Shown here one piece after another: positions 28,887-39,900 of a stretch of 64,000 nucleotides of DNA. Numbering within the stretch: the first letter of the stretch is position 1; the number at the start of each line of letters is the position of its first letter. The stretch is from NCBI RefSeq assembly GCF_006503695.1, contig NZ_SBIK01000013.1:33376-97375 (forward strand), written 5' to 3'. This stretch comes from Tepidiphilus succinatimandens. Its GTDB lineage: Bacteria > Pseudomonadota > Gammaproteobacteria > Burkholderiales > Rhodocyclaceae. Under the pieces are notes generated by a model. It made no database searches and was not told the origin of the DNA. It saw only the letters and a program-made list of their open reading frames with translations. The translations under genes were made by a program, and so were the position numbers.

Positions 28887-30185
28887 ATGGAATTGACCTG
28901 CCCCGCCTGGCTCGTCGCCGCTCCGGCTTCCGGCCACGGCAAGACCACGGTGGTGGCGGCGCTCGCACGCTGGCACACGCGCCAGGGGCGGCGGGTGCGC
29001 GTCTTCAAGTGCGGGCCGGATTTCCTCGATCCGCAGATCCACGAACTCGCGTCGGGCGCGCCCTGCGAGACGATCGACTTTCGCATGGCTGGCGAAGAAG
29101 ACGCCCGCTGGCGCCTGGCGCGTGCGGCGCGGCAAGCCGACCTCATCCTCGTCGAGGGCGTGATGGGGCTGCACGACGGCGAACCCAGCGCCGCCGAACT
29201 CGCGCGCCGCCTGCATCTTCCCATCCTGCTCGTCATCGACGCGAGCGCCATGGCCGGCAGTTTCGGCGCCGTGGCCTGGGGATTGAAGCACTACCGCGAG
29301 GGCGCGCCGATCACCCACGTGCTCGCCAACCGCACCGGCAGCGCCATGCACGCGCGGCTGTGCCGCGACACGCTGCCCGAGGACATCGCCTGGGCGGGGC
29401 ACCTGCCGCGCGACGAGGCCATCGCGCTGCCCGAGCGCCATCTGGGATTGCTGCCCGCGGCCGAGATCGCCGACCTGGAAGCTCGACTCGAGCGCATGGC
29501 CGAGGCCATCGGCCAGACCGAGGCCGCGGAGCTACCGCCGCCCGTCACTTTTCTCCCGGCGGATACGCCCTCGCCCCTGCCGCCGCTTCTTTCCGGCAAG
29601 ACGGTGGCGGTGGCGCGCGACGCGGCTTTCTGCTTTCTCTATCCGGCCAACCTCGAGACCCTACACGCGCTCGGGGCGCGCACGGCCTTCTTTTCCCCGC
29701 TCGCGGACGCCGCCTTGCCGCCGTGCGATGCCGTATGGCTGCCCGGCGGCTATCCCGAGCTGCACGCGGCGGCGATCGCTGCCAACCGCCCGATGGCTGC
29801 CGCACTCGCCGCACACGTGCAGGCGGGCAAGGCGCTGCTCGCCGAGTGCGGCGGTATGATCGCCTGCGCCGAGACCCTCGTCGATGCCGCGGGCCGATCC
29901 TGGCCGATGTTCGGGCTTCTGCCGGGCCAGGCGTGCATGCAATCGAGGCTCGCCGGCCTTGGCGTGCTGGAAGCGGAACTGCCCGAGGGGCGCCTCACCG
30001 GTCACACCTTCCACTATTCCACTTTCGAGACGGAACTCCCGCCGCTGGTCTTCGCGCGCAAGACCCGCGGCGCGGGGGGCGAGGCGATCTACCGCCGCGG
30101 CCGGCTCACGGCGAGCTACATGCATTTCTATTTTCCGTCGAACCCGGCGGCGGTGGCGGCGCTGTTGGGGTCGATGAACGGCTGA
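28887..30185 (+). CDS. cobB: Cobyrinic acid a,c-diamide synthase (CobB/CbiA)
   Basis: A 432-residue glutamine-dependent amidotransferase that amidates the a and c side chains. The N-terminal ATPase/synthetase part has the P-loop-like VAAPASGHGKTTVVAAL (residues 10-26) and KCGPDFLDPQIHELAS. The C-terminal type-1 glutaminase domain has WLPGGYPELHA near 288 and the catalytic-Cys block LLAECGGMIACAETLVD near 318. GHTFHYSTFET carries the catalytic His. Length is normal. It ends 17 bases before bluB. Confidence 0.95.
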   Translation: MELTCPAWLVAAPASGHGKTTVVAALARWHTRQGRRVRVFKCGPDFLDPQIHELASGAPCETIDFRMAGEEDARWRLARAARQADLILVEGVMGLHDGEPSAAELARRLHLPILLVIDASAMAGSFGAVAWGLKHYREGAPITHVLANRTGSAMHARLCRDTLPEDIAWAGHLPRDEAIALPERHLGLLPAAEIADLEARLERMAEAIGQTEAAELPPPVTFLPADTPSPLPPLLSGKTVAVARDAAFCFLYPANLETLHALGARTAFFSPLADAALPPCDAVWLPGGYPELHAAAIAANRPMAAALAAHVQAGKALLAECGGMIACAETLVDAAGRSWPMFGLLPGQACMQSRLAGLGVLEAELPEGRLTGHTFHYSTFETELPPLVFARKTRGAGGEAIYRRGRLTASYMHFYFPSNPAAVAALLGSMNG

Positions 30186-30202
30186 ACGGAGTGCACGGAG
30201 AC

Positions 30203-30910
30203 ATGACCCTTTCTTTGCCCCCTTCTCCCCATCGTTTTTCCGAGGTGGAGTGCGAGGCGGTGTATCGCGCCATTGCCGAACGCCGCGACATGCGCCATTT
30301 CCTGCCCGATCCGGTCGATCCGGAAGTACTGCAGCGTCTATTGTGGGCGGCGCATCAGGCCCCCAGCGTGGGCTACATGCAGCCTTGGCGTTTTCTTCGC
30401 ATCACCGACCGTGCTTTGCGGCAGGCGATCCATTGCCTGGTCGAGGAAGAGCGCCAAGCGACGGCCCGGGCCCTGGGCGAGCGGGGTGAGGAATTTCTGC
30501 GCCTCAAGGTGGAAGGGATCCTCGAAGCTGCCGAGCTCTTCGTCGTCGCCCTTGCTCCGGGGCGGGAGCGGCATGTATTCGGGCGGCGAACCCTGCCGGA
30601 GATGGACGTGGCTTCGCTGGCCTGTGCAATCCAGAATCTATGGCTTGCCGCCCGCGCCGAAGGACTCGGCATGGGCTGGGTGTCGCTGTTCGACCCGCAG
30701 CGTTTGGCCGACTTGCTGCGGATGCCAGAGGGGGCCAAGCCCTTGGCCGTTTTGTGCCTGGGCCATGTGGCCTCTTTCTATCCGCGGCCGATGCTGGAAG
30801 AAGCACATTGGGCCAGCCGACGCCCACCTGCCGAAGTATTCGCCGAGAATTTTTGGCCGCTTGGCGTGCCTGGCTGGGAAGAAGATAGAGGCCTCGCATC
30901 TTCCCGGTGA
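30203..30910 (+). CDS. bluB: 5,6-dimethylbenzimidazole synthase BluB
   Basis: A 235-residue flavin-destroying enzyme of the nitroreductase fold that uses O2 to turn reduced FMN into dimethylbenzimidazole, the lower ligand of B12. Family blocks: YRAIAERRDMRHFLPDPVDP near residue 20, AAHQAPSVGYMQPWRFL near 49, RTLPEMDVASLACAIQNLWL near 128 and GLGMGWVSLFDPQRLADLL near 152. Its presence means lower-ligand synthesis needs oxygen although the ring is made by the early-cobalt route. It is the last recognisable gene of the riboswitch operon. Confidence 0.94.
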   Translation: MTLSLPPSPHRFSEVECEAVYRAIAERRDMRHFLPDPVDPEVLQRLLWAAHQAPSVGYMQPWRFLRITDRALRQAIHCLVEEERQATARALGERGEEFLRLKVEGILEAAELFVVALAPGRERHVFGRRTLPEMDVASLACAIQNLWLAARAEGLGMGWVSLFDPQRLADLLRMPEGAKPLAVLCLGHVASFYPRPMLEEAHWASRRPPAEVFAENFWPLGVPGWEEDRGLASSR

Positions 30911-30986
30911 AGCGCTCCGCCTGGCCGCAGTGCTTCACGGCATGCCCGGTTACAATCTTGGCGCTTTTCGTTCGGTTGGGGAAACC

Positions 30987-31880
30987 ATGCAGCCTGTCGT
31001 CCGCGCCACCCTCATCGGGACGAGCGCCATCGCCCTGTGGGGGACGCTCGCGCCGCTCACGGCGCTCACCGGCGGGCGCATCCCGCCGTTCCAGCTGCTC
31101 GCCACCAGCTTCACCCTGGCGTTCGCCCTCATGCTGTTGCGCTGGCGTCTGCAGGGGCACTGGGGCCTTGCCCAGGCGCGCCAGCCGCTGGCGGCTTGGC
31201 TGCTGGGAGTGGGCGGGCTCTTCGGCTACCACGCCTGCTATTTCGCCGCCATGCAGCGGGCGCCGGCGGTGGAGGTGAGCCTCATCGCCTATCTGTGGCC
31301 GCTGTTGATCGTGCTCTTTGCTGCCTTGCTGCCGGGCGAGCGCCTGCGGCTGCGCCACCTCGTCGGCGCGGCGCTGGCGCTCGGGGGCGTGTGGGTATTG
31401 CTCGGAGGAAAAACGGGTTTCGCGCCCGCGCACCTGAGTGGCTATCTGCTCGCCCTCGCCTGTGCCCTCATCTGGTCGGCCTATTCCGTGCTCTCGCGCC
31501 TCTTGCCGCGCGTGCCGAGCGAGGCGGTCGGGTGGTTCTGCGCGGCAACGGCGCTGCTTGCCTGGATGGTGCACTTCGCTTGGGAGCCGACGGTATGGCC
31601 CGATGGGGTGGTGGGCTGGTTCGCGCTGCTCGCCCTGGGGCTGGGTCCGGTGGGAGTGGCGTTCTTCACCTGGGATCATGGCGTCAAGCACGGGGACATC
31701 GCGCTCCTTGGGGTGCTCTCTTACGCCGCTCCGCTCATCTCCGTGCTCTTGCTGATGATTCTGGGTTTGGCCGAGCCCAGCGCACGACTCGCGGCCGCGG
31801 CACTGGCGATCGTGGGCGGCTCGCTGGTGGCGGGCTGGGCGCGGAGGAAACGTGCCGTTTCCCCGACCGAGAGCCCGTGA
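30987..31880 (+). CDS. DMT-superfamily (EamA) exporter
   Basis: A 297-residue inner-membrane protein with ten hydrophobic segments in two EamA repeats (about 5-135 and 145-285). GYHACYFAAMQRAPAVEVSL near residue 83 and LIWSAYSVLSRLLPRVPSEA near 160 resemble aromatic amino acid exporters of the YddG group, but the substrate is uncertain. The ATG used has a weak GGGGA before it; an in-frame ATG at 30942 is possible. It follows bluB by 76 bases and may be outside the cobalamin operon. Confidence 0.85.
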   Translation: MQPVVRATLIGTSAIALWGTLAPLTALTGGRIPPFQLLATSFTLAFALMLLRWRLQGHWGLAQARQPLAAWLLGVGGLFGYHACYFAAMQRAPAVEVSLIAYLWPLLIVLFAALLPGERLRLRHLVGAALALGGVWVLLGGKTGFAPAHLSGYLLALACALIWSAYSVLSRLLPRVPSEAVGWFCAATALLAWMVHFAWEPTVWPDGVVGWFALLALGLGPVGVAFFTWDHGVKHGDIALLGVLSYAAPLISVLLLMILGLAEPSARLAAAALAIVGGSLVAGWARRKRAVSPTESP

Positions 31881-31938
31881 AGAAATCGTCGCAATCGGAC
31901 CAAGCAGTAGATCGATTCATAGGCTCTGAGGAGGCTTC

Positions 31939-32355
31939 GTGAAACGGGTGATGACTTCTTTCCGCTTTTCCCTCCTCGCCGCGGCGTGCTTCGGCTTCCT
32001 GGGAGTGGCCTTGGGAGCGTTCGGCGCGCACGCGCTGCGGCCGCATCTTGCCGCCGCGCTCTACGAGAACGTGCAGACGGCGGTGTTCTACCAGTTCGTC
32101 CATGCGCTGGCGCTCTTGGCTCTGGGGGTGCTGGGGGCCGTGGGCTGGAACAGCCGCGCCCTGAGGCTGGCGGCGGGGCTGTGGACGGGCGGGGTGTTCG
32201 CTTTTTGCGGCAGTCTCTACGGCTATGCCCTCACCCAATGGCTGCCGCTCGTGTGGGTGACGCCGCTGGGCGGGACGATGCTGCTTGCCGGCTGGGCGGC
32301 GTTCGGCGTCGGGGTCTGGTGTGCCATTTCCTCGACGGAAGAGGGGTCTCGATGA
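31939..32355 (+). CDS. DUF423 (YgdD-like) small membrane protein
   Basis: A 138-residue membrane protein with four hydrophobic helices, of family DUF423. The block GFLGVALGAFGAHALRPHL near residue 19, VFYQFVHALALLALG near 49 and WVTPLGGTMLLAGW near 107 are characteristic. Function is unknown in the family. The GTG start has GAGGAGG 4 bases upstream; an in-frame ATG four codons later is an alternative. Confidence 0.88.
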   Translation: MKRVMTSFRFSLLAAACFGFLGVALGAFGAHALRPHLAAALYENVQTAVFYQFVHALALLALGVLGAVGWNSRALRLAAGLWTGGVFAFCGSLYGYALTQWLPLVWVTPLGGTMLLAGWAAFGVGVWCAISSTEEGSR

Positions 32356-32380
32356 GCATCTGGCCTTTGATGGCGTTAAA

Positions 32381-32398
32381 ATTTCACGGACCTGTAAC
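32381..32398 (+). promoter_or_regulatory. Possible Pho box upstream of pstS
   Basis: An ATTTCAC ... CTGTAAC pair with the 11-base period of PhoB boxes lies 74 bases before pstS. Only the CTGTAAC half matches the consensus well. PhoB control of pst is general in proteobacteria, but the sequence support is weak. Confidence 0.3.
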
Positions 32399-32471
32399 AA
32401 TTGCGCTCTAGACTTGCGGGGGTCGGGACGATCGTTCCTGCAAAACCCTTTTTCGCACAAGGAGTCGATCC

Positions 32472-33473
32472 ATGGAATCGAACAAACGCATCTGGCTTGG
32501 GGCGCTGGCGCTCGCTGGTCTCATCGGTACGGCCCAGGCGCAGCAGAAGATCGTTGCAATCGACGGTTCGAGCACGGTCTATCCGATCACCGAGGCCGTG
32601 GCCGAGGAATATCAAAAGCTGAAGAAAGGGGCCGTGAAAGTCACGGTGGGGATCTCCGGCACCGGCGGCGGGTTCAAGAAATTCTGCCGCGGCGAGACGG
32701 ACATCTCCGATGCCTCGCGGCCGATCCTCAAGCAGGAGATGGAGGCGTGCCGCCAGACCGGCATCGAATACATCGAGCTGCCGGTGGCCTATGATGCCCT
32801 CACCGTGGTGATCAACCCGAAGAACGACTGGGCCGAGGAGATGACGGTGGCCGAGCTCAAGAAGATGTGGGAGCCGGCCGCCCAGGGCGTGGTGGACAAC
32901 TGGAAGAAGGTTTCCGAGCGCTTCCCCGATCGTCCCCTCAAGCTTGCCGGTCCCGGCGCCGATTCCGGCACGTTCGACTACTTCACCGAAGCCGTCGTCG
33001 GCAAATCGAAGTCGAGCCGCGGCGATTACATGGCCTCCGAAGACGACAACGTGATCGTACAGTTCGTCAGCCGCGACGTGGGGGCGTTGGGTTACTTCGG
33101 CCTGGCCTACTACACGGAAAACAAGGACAAGGTCAAGGCCGTCAAGATCAAGAAGGACGAGAACTCCCCGGCCGTGGCGCCTAGCGTGGAGACGGTGAAC
33201 AACGGTACCTATCAGCCGCTGTCGCGCCCGATCTTCATCTATGTGAACGCGAAAGCGGCGCAGGAAAAACCGGAAGTGCGCGAGTTCGTCGAGTTCTATC
33301 TGCAAAATGCGGCGAAACTGTCCAAAGAAGTGGGCTACGTCGATCTGCCCGCCAAGGCCTACGAGATGGCCCTGAGAAACTTCAAGGCGATGAAGAAAGG
33401 CACGGCCTTCGGCGGCGAGCCCGACGTTGGCGTGAAGGTCGAAGAATTGCTGGAACGTGAAGGCAAACTGTAA
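32472..33473 (+). CDS. pstS: Phosphate ABC transporter, periplasmic phosphate-binding protein PstS
   Basis: A 333-residue binding protein that captures phosphate in the periplasm. The signal peptide ([18 protein letters not shown]) is followed by [20 protein letters not shown]. The phosphate-binding blocks [20 protein letters not shown] and [18 protein letters not shown] are intact, and [20 protein letters not shown] is near residue 195. It belongs to the large PstS group that lacks similarity to the short E. coli form. It leads the pstSCAB operon. Confidence 0.96.
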   Translation: MESNKRIWLGALALAGLIGTAQAQQKIVAIDGSSTVYPITEAVAEEYQKLKKGAVKVTVGISGTGGGFKKFCRGETDISDASRPILKQEMEACRQTGIEYIELPVAYDALTVVINPKNDWAEEMTVAELKKMWEPAAQGVVDNWKKVSERFPDRPLKLAGPGADSGTFDYFTEAVVGKSKSSRGDYMASEDDNVIVQFVSRDVGALGYFGLAYYTENKDKVKAVKIKKDENSPAVAPSVETVNNGTYQPLSRPIFIYVNAKAAQEKPEVREFVEFYLQNAAKLSKEVGYVDLPAKAYEMALRNFKAMKKGTAFGGEPDVGVKVEELLEREGKL

Positions 33474-33553
33474 GTTTCACCACCGGGCCATCGGCGCGAT
33501 CAGGCGTCGATGGCATTTTTCATCATTTGCCTCATCTTACGGTCAGGCACACC

Positions 33554-34510
33554 ATGAGCGACGCAATGACGGCGACCGAAACGGGTGGCAGTCCTTCCTC
33601 CCTTTACCTCGACCGCATCCGCACGATGCGCCACGTGCGCAACGGCAAGGAACGCGTCATCGAGGCGATCCTCTTCGTGGCGGCCTTCTGCGCCGTGGCG
33701 GTGACGGTGGCCATCGTCGCCATCCTGCTCTATGAGGCCTCGACTTTTTTCGCCCACGTCTCCCTCGTCGAGTTTCTCACCGGCACCGAATGGACGCCGC
33801 TCTTCGAGCGTGCTTCCTACGGCATGCTGCCGCTGCTCGTCGGCACGGTGGTGACTTCGTTCATCGCTTTCGTCGTGGCCGGCCCGCTCGGCTTTCTCAT
33901 CGCGATGTACCTCTCCGAGTTCGCCCCGCCGAAACTGGCCGAGGTGCTCAAGCCCTTCCTCGAGCTGCTCGCCGGCGTGCCGACCATCGTCTATGGCTAC
34001 TTCGCGCTACTCTTCGTCACCCCCTTGCTGCAGAAGATCATTCCCGGCTTGCCCGGATTCAACATGCTCAGCGCCGGCTTGGTGATGGGGCTGATGATCG
34101 TACCCTACGTCGCCTCGGTCGCCGAGGACGCCATGCGCGCCGTGCCGATGGCGCTGCGCGAAGGCTCCTACGCCATGGGAGCGACGCGCTTCCAGACGGC
34201 GATGTGGGTGGTGCTGCCGGCTTCCTTTTCCGGCGTGATGGCCGCCTTCGTGCTGGGGATCTCGCGCGCCGTGGGCGAGACGATGATCGTGGCCATCGCC
34301 GCCGGTCAGCAGCCAAACTTCACCTTCGACCCGCGTGAGCCGGCCGCCACCATCACCGCCTACATCGTGCAGGTGGCCATGGGCGACTTGCCGCACGGCT
34401 CCATCGGCTATCAGAGCATCTTCGCCGTGGGCCTGGTGCTCGTGGTGATCACCTTGGTGTTCAACCTGATCGGCCAGATGCTGCGCCGGCGCATTCGCGA
34501 GGTGTATTGA
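33554..34510 (+). CDS. pstC: Phosphate ABC transporter permease PstC
   Basis: A 318-residue inner-membrane permease with about six helices. LLVGTVVTSFIAFVVAGPLG near residue 98, the periplasmic loop around VPTIVYGYFALLFVTPLL and the coupling loop MALREGSYAMGATRFQTAM near 205 are typical. GISRAVGETMIVAIAAG near 243 is the PstC signature region. A TTG nine codons upstream extends the frame but MSDAMTATE is the more likely start. It is 80 bases after pstS and 1 base before pstA. Confidence 0.95.
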   Translation: MSDAMTATETGGSPSSLYLDRIRTMRHVRNGKERVIEAILFVAAFCAVAVTVAIVAILLYEASTFFAHVSLVEFLTGTEWTPLFERASYGMLPLLVGTVVTSFIAFVVAGPLGFLIAMYLSEFAPPKLAEVLKPFLELLAGVPTIVYGYFALLFVTPLLQKIIPGLPGFNMLSAGLVMGLMIVPYVASVAEDAMRAVPMALREGSYAMGATRFQTAMWVVLPASFSGVMAAFVLGISRAVGETMIVAIAAGQQPNFTFDPREPAATITAYIVQVAMGDLPHGSIGYQSIFAVGLVLVVITLVFNLIGQMLRRRIREVY

Positions 34511-34511
34511 C

Positions 34512-35435
34512 ATGGCGAGTAAGGAAAGCATGGAGCTGCGCGGCGTCATCGCCAGGAACCAGCGCTGGGATCTCATCGTCGGCACCGTCGGTTTGCTGGC
34601 CACGGCGCTCGGCGTGATCATCCTCACGCTGCTCTTCCTCGATCTGGTGCTCGACGGCTGGCGCCGGCTCACGCCCGAGTTCTTCCTGAATTTCCCGTCG
34701 CGCCGCCCGGAAGAGGCCGGCATTCTCTCGGCCTGGGTGGGCTCGGCGCTGGTGATGATCGTTACTGCCTTCACCGCCGTGCCGCTGGGCGTGGCTGCGG
34801 CCATCTATCTGGAGGAATACGCGCCGAAGAACTGGGTCACCGAGCTCATCGAGATCAACGTGACCAACCTCGCGGCGGTGCCCTCCATCATCTACGGCCT
34901 GCTCGCCCTGGGCTTGTTCGTCTATATCCTCGGCTTCGGGCACAGCATCCTGACGGCGGGGCTCACGCTCGGGCTCATGATCCTGCCCATCATCATCGTG
35001 GCCACCCGCGAGGCGCTGCGCGCCATTCCGGTGGCCATCCGCGAGGCGGCCTACGCGCTGGGGGCGACGCGCTGGCAGGTGGTGAGCGATCACCTCATCC
35101 CCTACGCCTCGGGCGGCATCTACACCGGCGTGATCATCGGCTTGTCGCGCGCCATCGGCGAGACCGCGCCGGTGATCACCATCGGCGCGCTCACCTTCAT
35201 CGCCTTCCTGCCCCCGATCCCTTTCAGCGGCGATCCGCCGGCTGGACCTTTCGATTGGCTCTTCTCGCCCTTCACCGTGCTGCCCATCCAGATGTTCAAC
35301 TGGCTGTCGCGCCCGCAGAGCGCCTTCCACGTCAATGCGGCGGCCACCGGCATCGTCATCATCGTGGCCACGCTCGCGATGAACGGCATCGCCATCTGGC
35401 TGCGCTCGCGTATCCGCGCCAAGCTGAAATGGTGA
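34512..35435 (+). CDS. pstA: Phosphate ABC transporter permease PstA
   Basis: A 307-residue permease, partner of PstC. Helices are visible from about 22-48, 72-95, 112-140 and onward. Family blocks: [20 protein letters not shown] near residue 90, [20 protein letters not shown] near 118, the coupling loop [20 protein letters not shown] near 176 and [18 protein letters not shown] near 213. It is followed 31 bases later by pstB. Confidence 0.95.
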   Translation: MASKESMELRGVIARNQRWDLIVGTVGLLATALGVIILTLLFLDLVLDGWRRLTPEFFLNFPSRRPEEAGILSAWVGSALVMIVTAFTAVPLGVAAAIYLEEYAPKNWVTELIEINVTNLAAVPSIIYGLLALGLFVYILGFGHSILTAGLTLGLMILPIIIVATREALRAIPVAIREAAYALGATRWQVVSDHLIPYASGGIYTGVIIGLSRAIGETAPVITIGALTFIAFLPPIPFSGDPPAGPFDWLFSPFTVLPIQMFNWLSRPQSAFHVNAAATGIVIIVATLAMNGIAIWLRSRIRAKLKW

Positions 35436-35466
35436 GCCTCTCCATTCTTTTCCTGGGAATCTGCGC

Positions 35467-36261
<795 letters not shown>

Positions 36262-36828
36262 TCACCACCACCAGGCCGCGATCCCCAGCAGGACGAAGGC
36301 GAGCGCCGCGGCGACGTGGAGTATCTTGGCCGGCAGGCGGCGGGTGAGGCGCTCGCCGAACCACACGACGGGGGCGTTGGCGAGCATCATCCCCACCGTG
36401 GTTCCCGCCACCACCGCCGCGTAGGGCGAATAGTGCGCGGCGAGCGCCACCGTGGCGATCTGCGTCTTGTCTCCCATCTCGGCAAGGAAGAAAGCGGAAG
36501 ACACGATCGTGAAGATGCGGGTGCGCGTTACCGCCGGCCGCGTCTTCGTCTCGTCTTCATCGATCGTATCCGGTACCAGCAGCCACAGCCCCAGCGCGAC
36601 GAAAGAGATCGCGACCACCGCGCGCAGCACGTCCGGCCCGAGCCACTGCGTCACCGCCGCCCCCAGCGCTGCGGCGCCGGCGTGATTGACGAGCGTGGCA
36701 AAGAAAATCGCCGCACAGATCGTCCACGGCGCGCGGTAACGCCCGGCGAGTACGAGCGAGAGGAGCTGCGTCTTGTCGCCGACTTCGGCGAGGGCGACGA
36801 GCCCGGTGGCGGTGAGAAAGGCTTCCAT
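36262..36828 (-). CDS. GDT1/UPF0016 (TMEM165-like) cation transporter, probable Mn2+ exporter
   Basis: A 188-residue membrane protein with six helices in two inverted repeats. Each repeat has the family motif ExGDKTQ: ALAEVGDKTQLLSLVLAGRY near residue 15 and LAEMGDKTQIATVALAAHY near 119. Bacterial members export Mn2+ and may move Ca2+. The open frame continues 15 codons upstream, but MEAFLTATGLVALAE is the family start. No yybP-ykoY manganese riboswitch is visible in the short leader. It converges with pstB and is divergent from uvrA. Confidence 0.88.
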   Translation of the reverse strand: MEAFLTATGLVALAEVGDKTQLLSLVLAGRYRAPWTICAAIFFATLVNHAGAAALGAAVTQWLGPDVLRAVVAISFVALGLWLLVPDTIDEDETKTRPAVTRTRIFTIVSSAFFLAEMGDKTQIATVALAAHYSPYAAVVAGTTVGMMLANAPVVWFGERLTRRLPAKILHVAAALAFVLLGIAAWWW

Positions 36829-36874
36829 CGGCTGGCGGTCAAAGGCGGGGTGAGTCGCATTATAGCGGCGCACT

Positions 36875-36883
36875 TGCTATGAT
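36875..36883 (+). promoter_or_regulatory. Candidate extended -10 promoter of uvrA
   Basis: TGCTATGAT is an extended -10 element (TGn plus TATGAT) 47 bases before the preferred uvrA start at 36930. An in-frame ATG lies inside this element (36879), and this is why the later start is chosen. No LexA box is seen. Confidence 0.45.
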
Positions 36884-36929
36884 CCTAAAGTTCGCCGGCG
36901 GGTTCGCCGGCCGGGATGAACGGGAAACC

Positions 36930-39900
36930 ATGCACGAAGACGAGGGAAGATCGACCGCCTCCTGTATCCGCATCCGCGGCGCGCGCCAGCACAACTTGAA
37001 GAACCTCGACGTCGAGCTACCCACGGGGCGCTTCATCGCCGTGACCGGCGTCTCGGGGGCGGGGAAATCCTCGCTCGTGATCGAGACGCTCTACGCCGAG
37101 GGGCAACGCCGCTACGTCGAGACCTTTTCCCCCTACGCACGCCAGTTCTTCGAGCGGCTCGATGCACCCGAAGTCGACGAGATCGAAGGGGTGCTGCCGG
37201 CGATCGCCATCGAGGGCGGCACCCACGTGCGCACCTCGCGCTCGACGGTGGGGACGCTCACCGAGATCGCCGATCACGCCAAATGGCTCTACGCCCGTGC
37301 CGCGCGGCTCTTCTGCCCCGGTTGCGGCGAGGAGATCGTGCCGCACACGCCGGAGACGGTGGCCGCCGACTTGGCGCGGCGTTTTGCCCCGGCCGCGCGG
37401 CTCGCCGTGCTCTACCCCGTGCCGGTGCCCGAGCGGCTACCCGCCGAGACGGTGCGCGCAGGGCTCGCCGCCCAGGGTTATTCTCGCATCGTCGCCCGCA
37501 CGCCCGCCGGTGAGGGGCGCTGGTGGTGGTGGGTGGTGCAGGATCGCTTCCGCCGCGAAACGGCCGAGGAACGGCGGCTTGCCGAAGCGCTGGAGGCGGC
37601 TTTCGCCCAAGGGCAGGGACGCCTGGCGGTTGCCGACTGGGACGAACTCAGGGCGCGCTTGGGCGAGCCGCCGGAGACGGGCGAGCCTCCTGCCTGCGAG
37701 CGGCTGCCCGCGCGCGAATACCGGCGCGAGCGCTACTGCGGCGGCTGCGATTTGTCCTTTTCCGACCCTTCGCCGGGGCTCTTTTCCTTCAATTCCCCGG
37801 TGGGCGCCTGCCCGACCTGCCGCGGCTTCGGACGGGTGATCGGCATCGACTGGGACAAGGTGATCCCGGATCCCTCGCTGTCCCTGCGCCGGGGGGCGAT
37901 CCGACCCTGGCAAGGGGGCTTCTCGGCCCAATGCCAGCAGGAACTGGAGATGCTCGCCCCGGCCGCCGGAGTGCGCCTGGACGTGCCTTGGTGCGAGTTG
38001 AGCGAGGCGGAGCAACGTTGGGTGCTCGAAGGCGACCCCGACTGGGTCGACTGGGAGACGAGCTGGCCGCAGCACTGGTACGGCGTGCGCCGTTACTTCG
38101 AATGGCTCGAATCCAAGGCCTACAAGATGCACGTGCGGGTGCTGCTGTCGCGCTACCGCAGCTATACCGTCTGCCCCGACTGCCACGGCACGCGCCTCAA
38201 GCCCGAGGCGCTCGCCTGGCGTCTGGTTGCCCCGGACGAGACGCCGCCACCTGGACGTCTTCCCGGTCACAGCCTGCCCGAGCTCTTCGCCTTGCCGGTG
38301 GAGGAGGCGGCCGCTTTCGTGCACCGCTGCGCCGCCGGCATCCAGGGCAAGACCCTGCGGCAGGTGCTCGAGGAAATCGCGACCCGCCTGGGCTATCTGT
38401 GCGAAGTGGGGCTGGGCTACCTCACCCTCGATCGCGCCTCGCGCACCCTCTCAGGCGGGGAGCTGCAGCGCATCCACCTCACCACGGCGCTGGGCACCTC
38501 GCTCGTGGAGACGCTCTTCGTGCTGGAAGAGCCCACCGCCGGGCTGCACGCGCGCGACGTGGCGCGGCTCATCGGCGCGATCCGCCGGCTGGTGGATCTG
38601 GGCAACACCGTGGTGCTGATCGAGCACGACCCGCAGGTGATCGCCGCCGCCGACTGGGTGATCGACCTCGGACCGGGGGCGGGGGCGCAAGGCGGGCAGC
38701 TGGTGGCCGAAGGGCCGCCGGCGGCCATCGCGGCGCATCCAGCCTCTCTCACTGGCGCCTATCTCAGCGGCCGGCTGCGGGTGCAGGCGGAACGCGCCGC
38801 GCGCGAAGTGCGCGACGGGCCTTGGCTGCACCTGCGCGGCGCGCGCGAACACAACCTCAAAGGGATCGACCTGGCGTTGCCCCTGTCGGGACTGACGGTG
38901 ATCGCCGGCGTGTCCGGTTCGGGCAAGTCCACCCTGGTCGAGAACGTGCTCGTGCCCTCCGTGTCGCGGGCGCTGGGGCTCGAGGCCGATGCGCCGGGGC
39001 CGTACGATGCGCTCGAAGGGGCGCAGATGCTCGCCGATCTCGTCTGGATCGACCAGACGCCGCTTGCCAAGAGCGCGCGCTCCATGCCGGTGACGGTGAC
39101 CGGGGCCTGGGACGCGCTGCGCCGGCTCTTCGCCGCCCAGCCCGAGGCCGCCGCCCACGGCTTTACCGCCGGCAGCTTCAGCTTCAACGCCGGTGAAGGG
39201 CGCTGCCCCGCCTGCGGCGGCTCGGGCTTCGAGCACGTGGAGATGCAGTTTCTCGCCGATGTCTATCTGCGCTGCCCGGTGTGCGACGGCCGGCGCTTCC
39301 GCCCCGAAGTGCTGCGCGTGCGGCTGGCCGGCAAGAACGCCGCCGACTGGCTGGAGCTCACGGTGGACGAGGCCCTGGCGCTCCTCTCCCGCCTGCCGCA
39401 GGGCAAGGCGGCTGCGGCGCACCTGCAGCCGCTCGTCGCGCTCGGGCTGGGCTACCTGCGCCTGGGCCAGCCCACGCCCACGCTCTCCGGCGGCGAAGCC
39501 CAGCGCCTCAAGCTTGCCGCGCGGCTTGCCGAACGCCGCGGCGCGGGCAAGACCCTCTACGTGCTCGACGAGCCCACGACGGGGTTGCACCAGCACGAAG
39601 TCGCGCGCCTGCTGCGCGTGCTCGAGGATCTGACCGAACAGGGCGAGGCGGTGGTGGTGGTCGAGCACCACCTCGACGTGATCGCCGCCGCCGACTGGGT
39701 GATCGAACTGGGCCCAGAAGGCGGCGAAGGCGGCGGCCGGATCGTCCATGCAGGGCCGCCCTCCATGCTCGCCGCGGCCGATACCGCCACCGGCCGGGCG
39801 CTGCGCGAGCGCACCTTCGTCTTCGCCGCGCCGGCCCTGCCGCTTGCCGCCGAACCGACTCCGTTGTACGGCCCCGCGCCGCAGCGCGGCATCGAGATCG

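Noticed and set aside
36829..36874. A yybP-ykoY manganese riboswitch upstream of the GDT1-family gene
   Set aside because: The leader is only tens of bases long and none of the conserved loop sequences is present.
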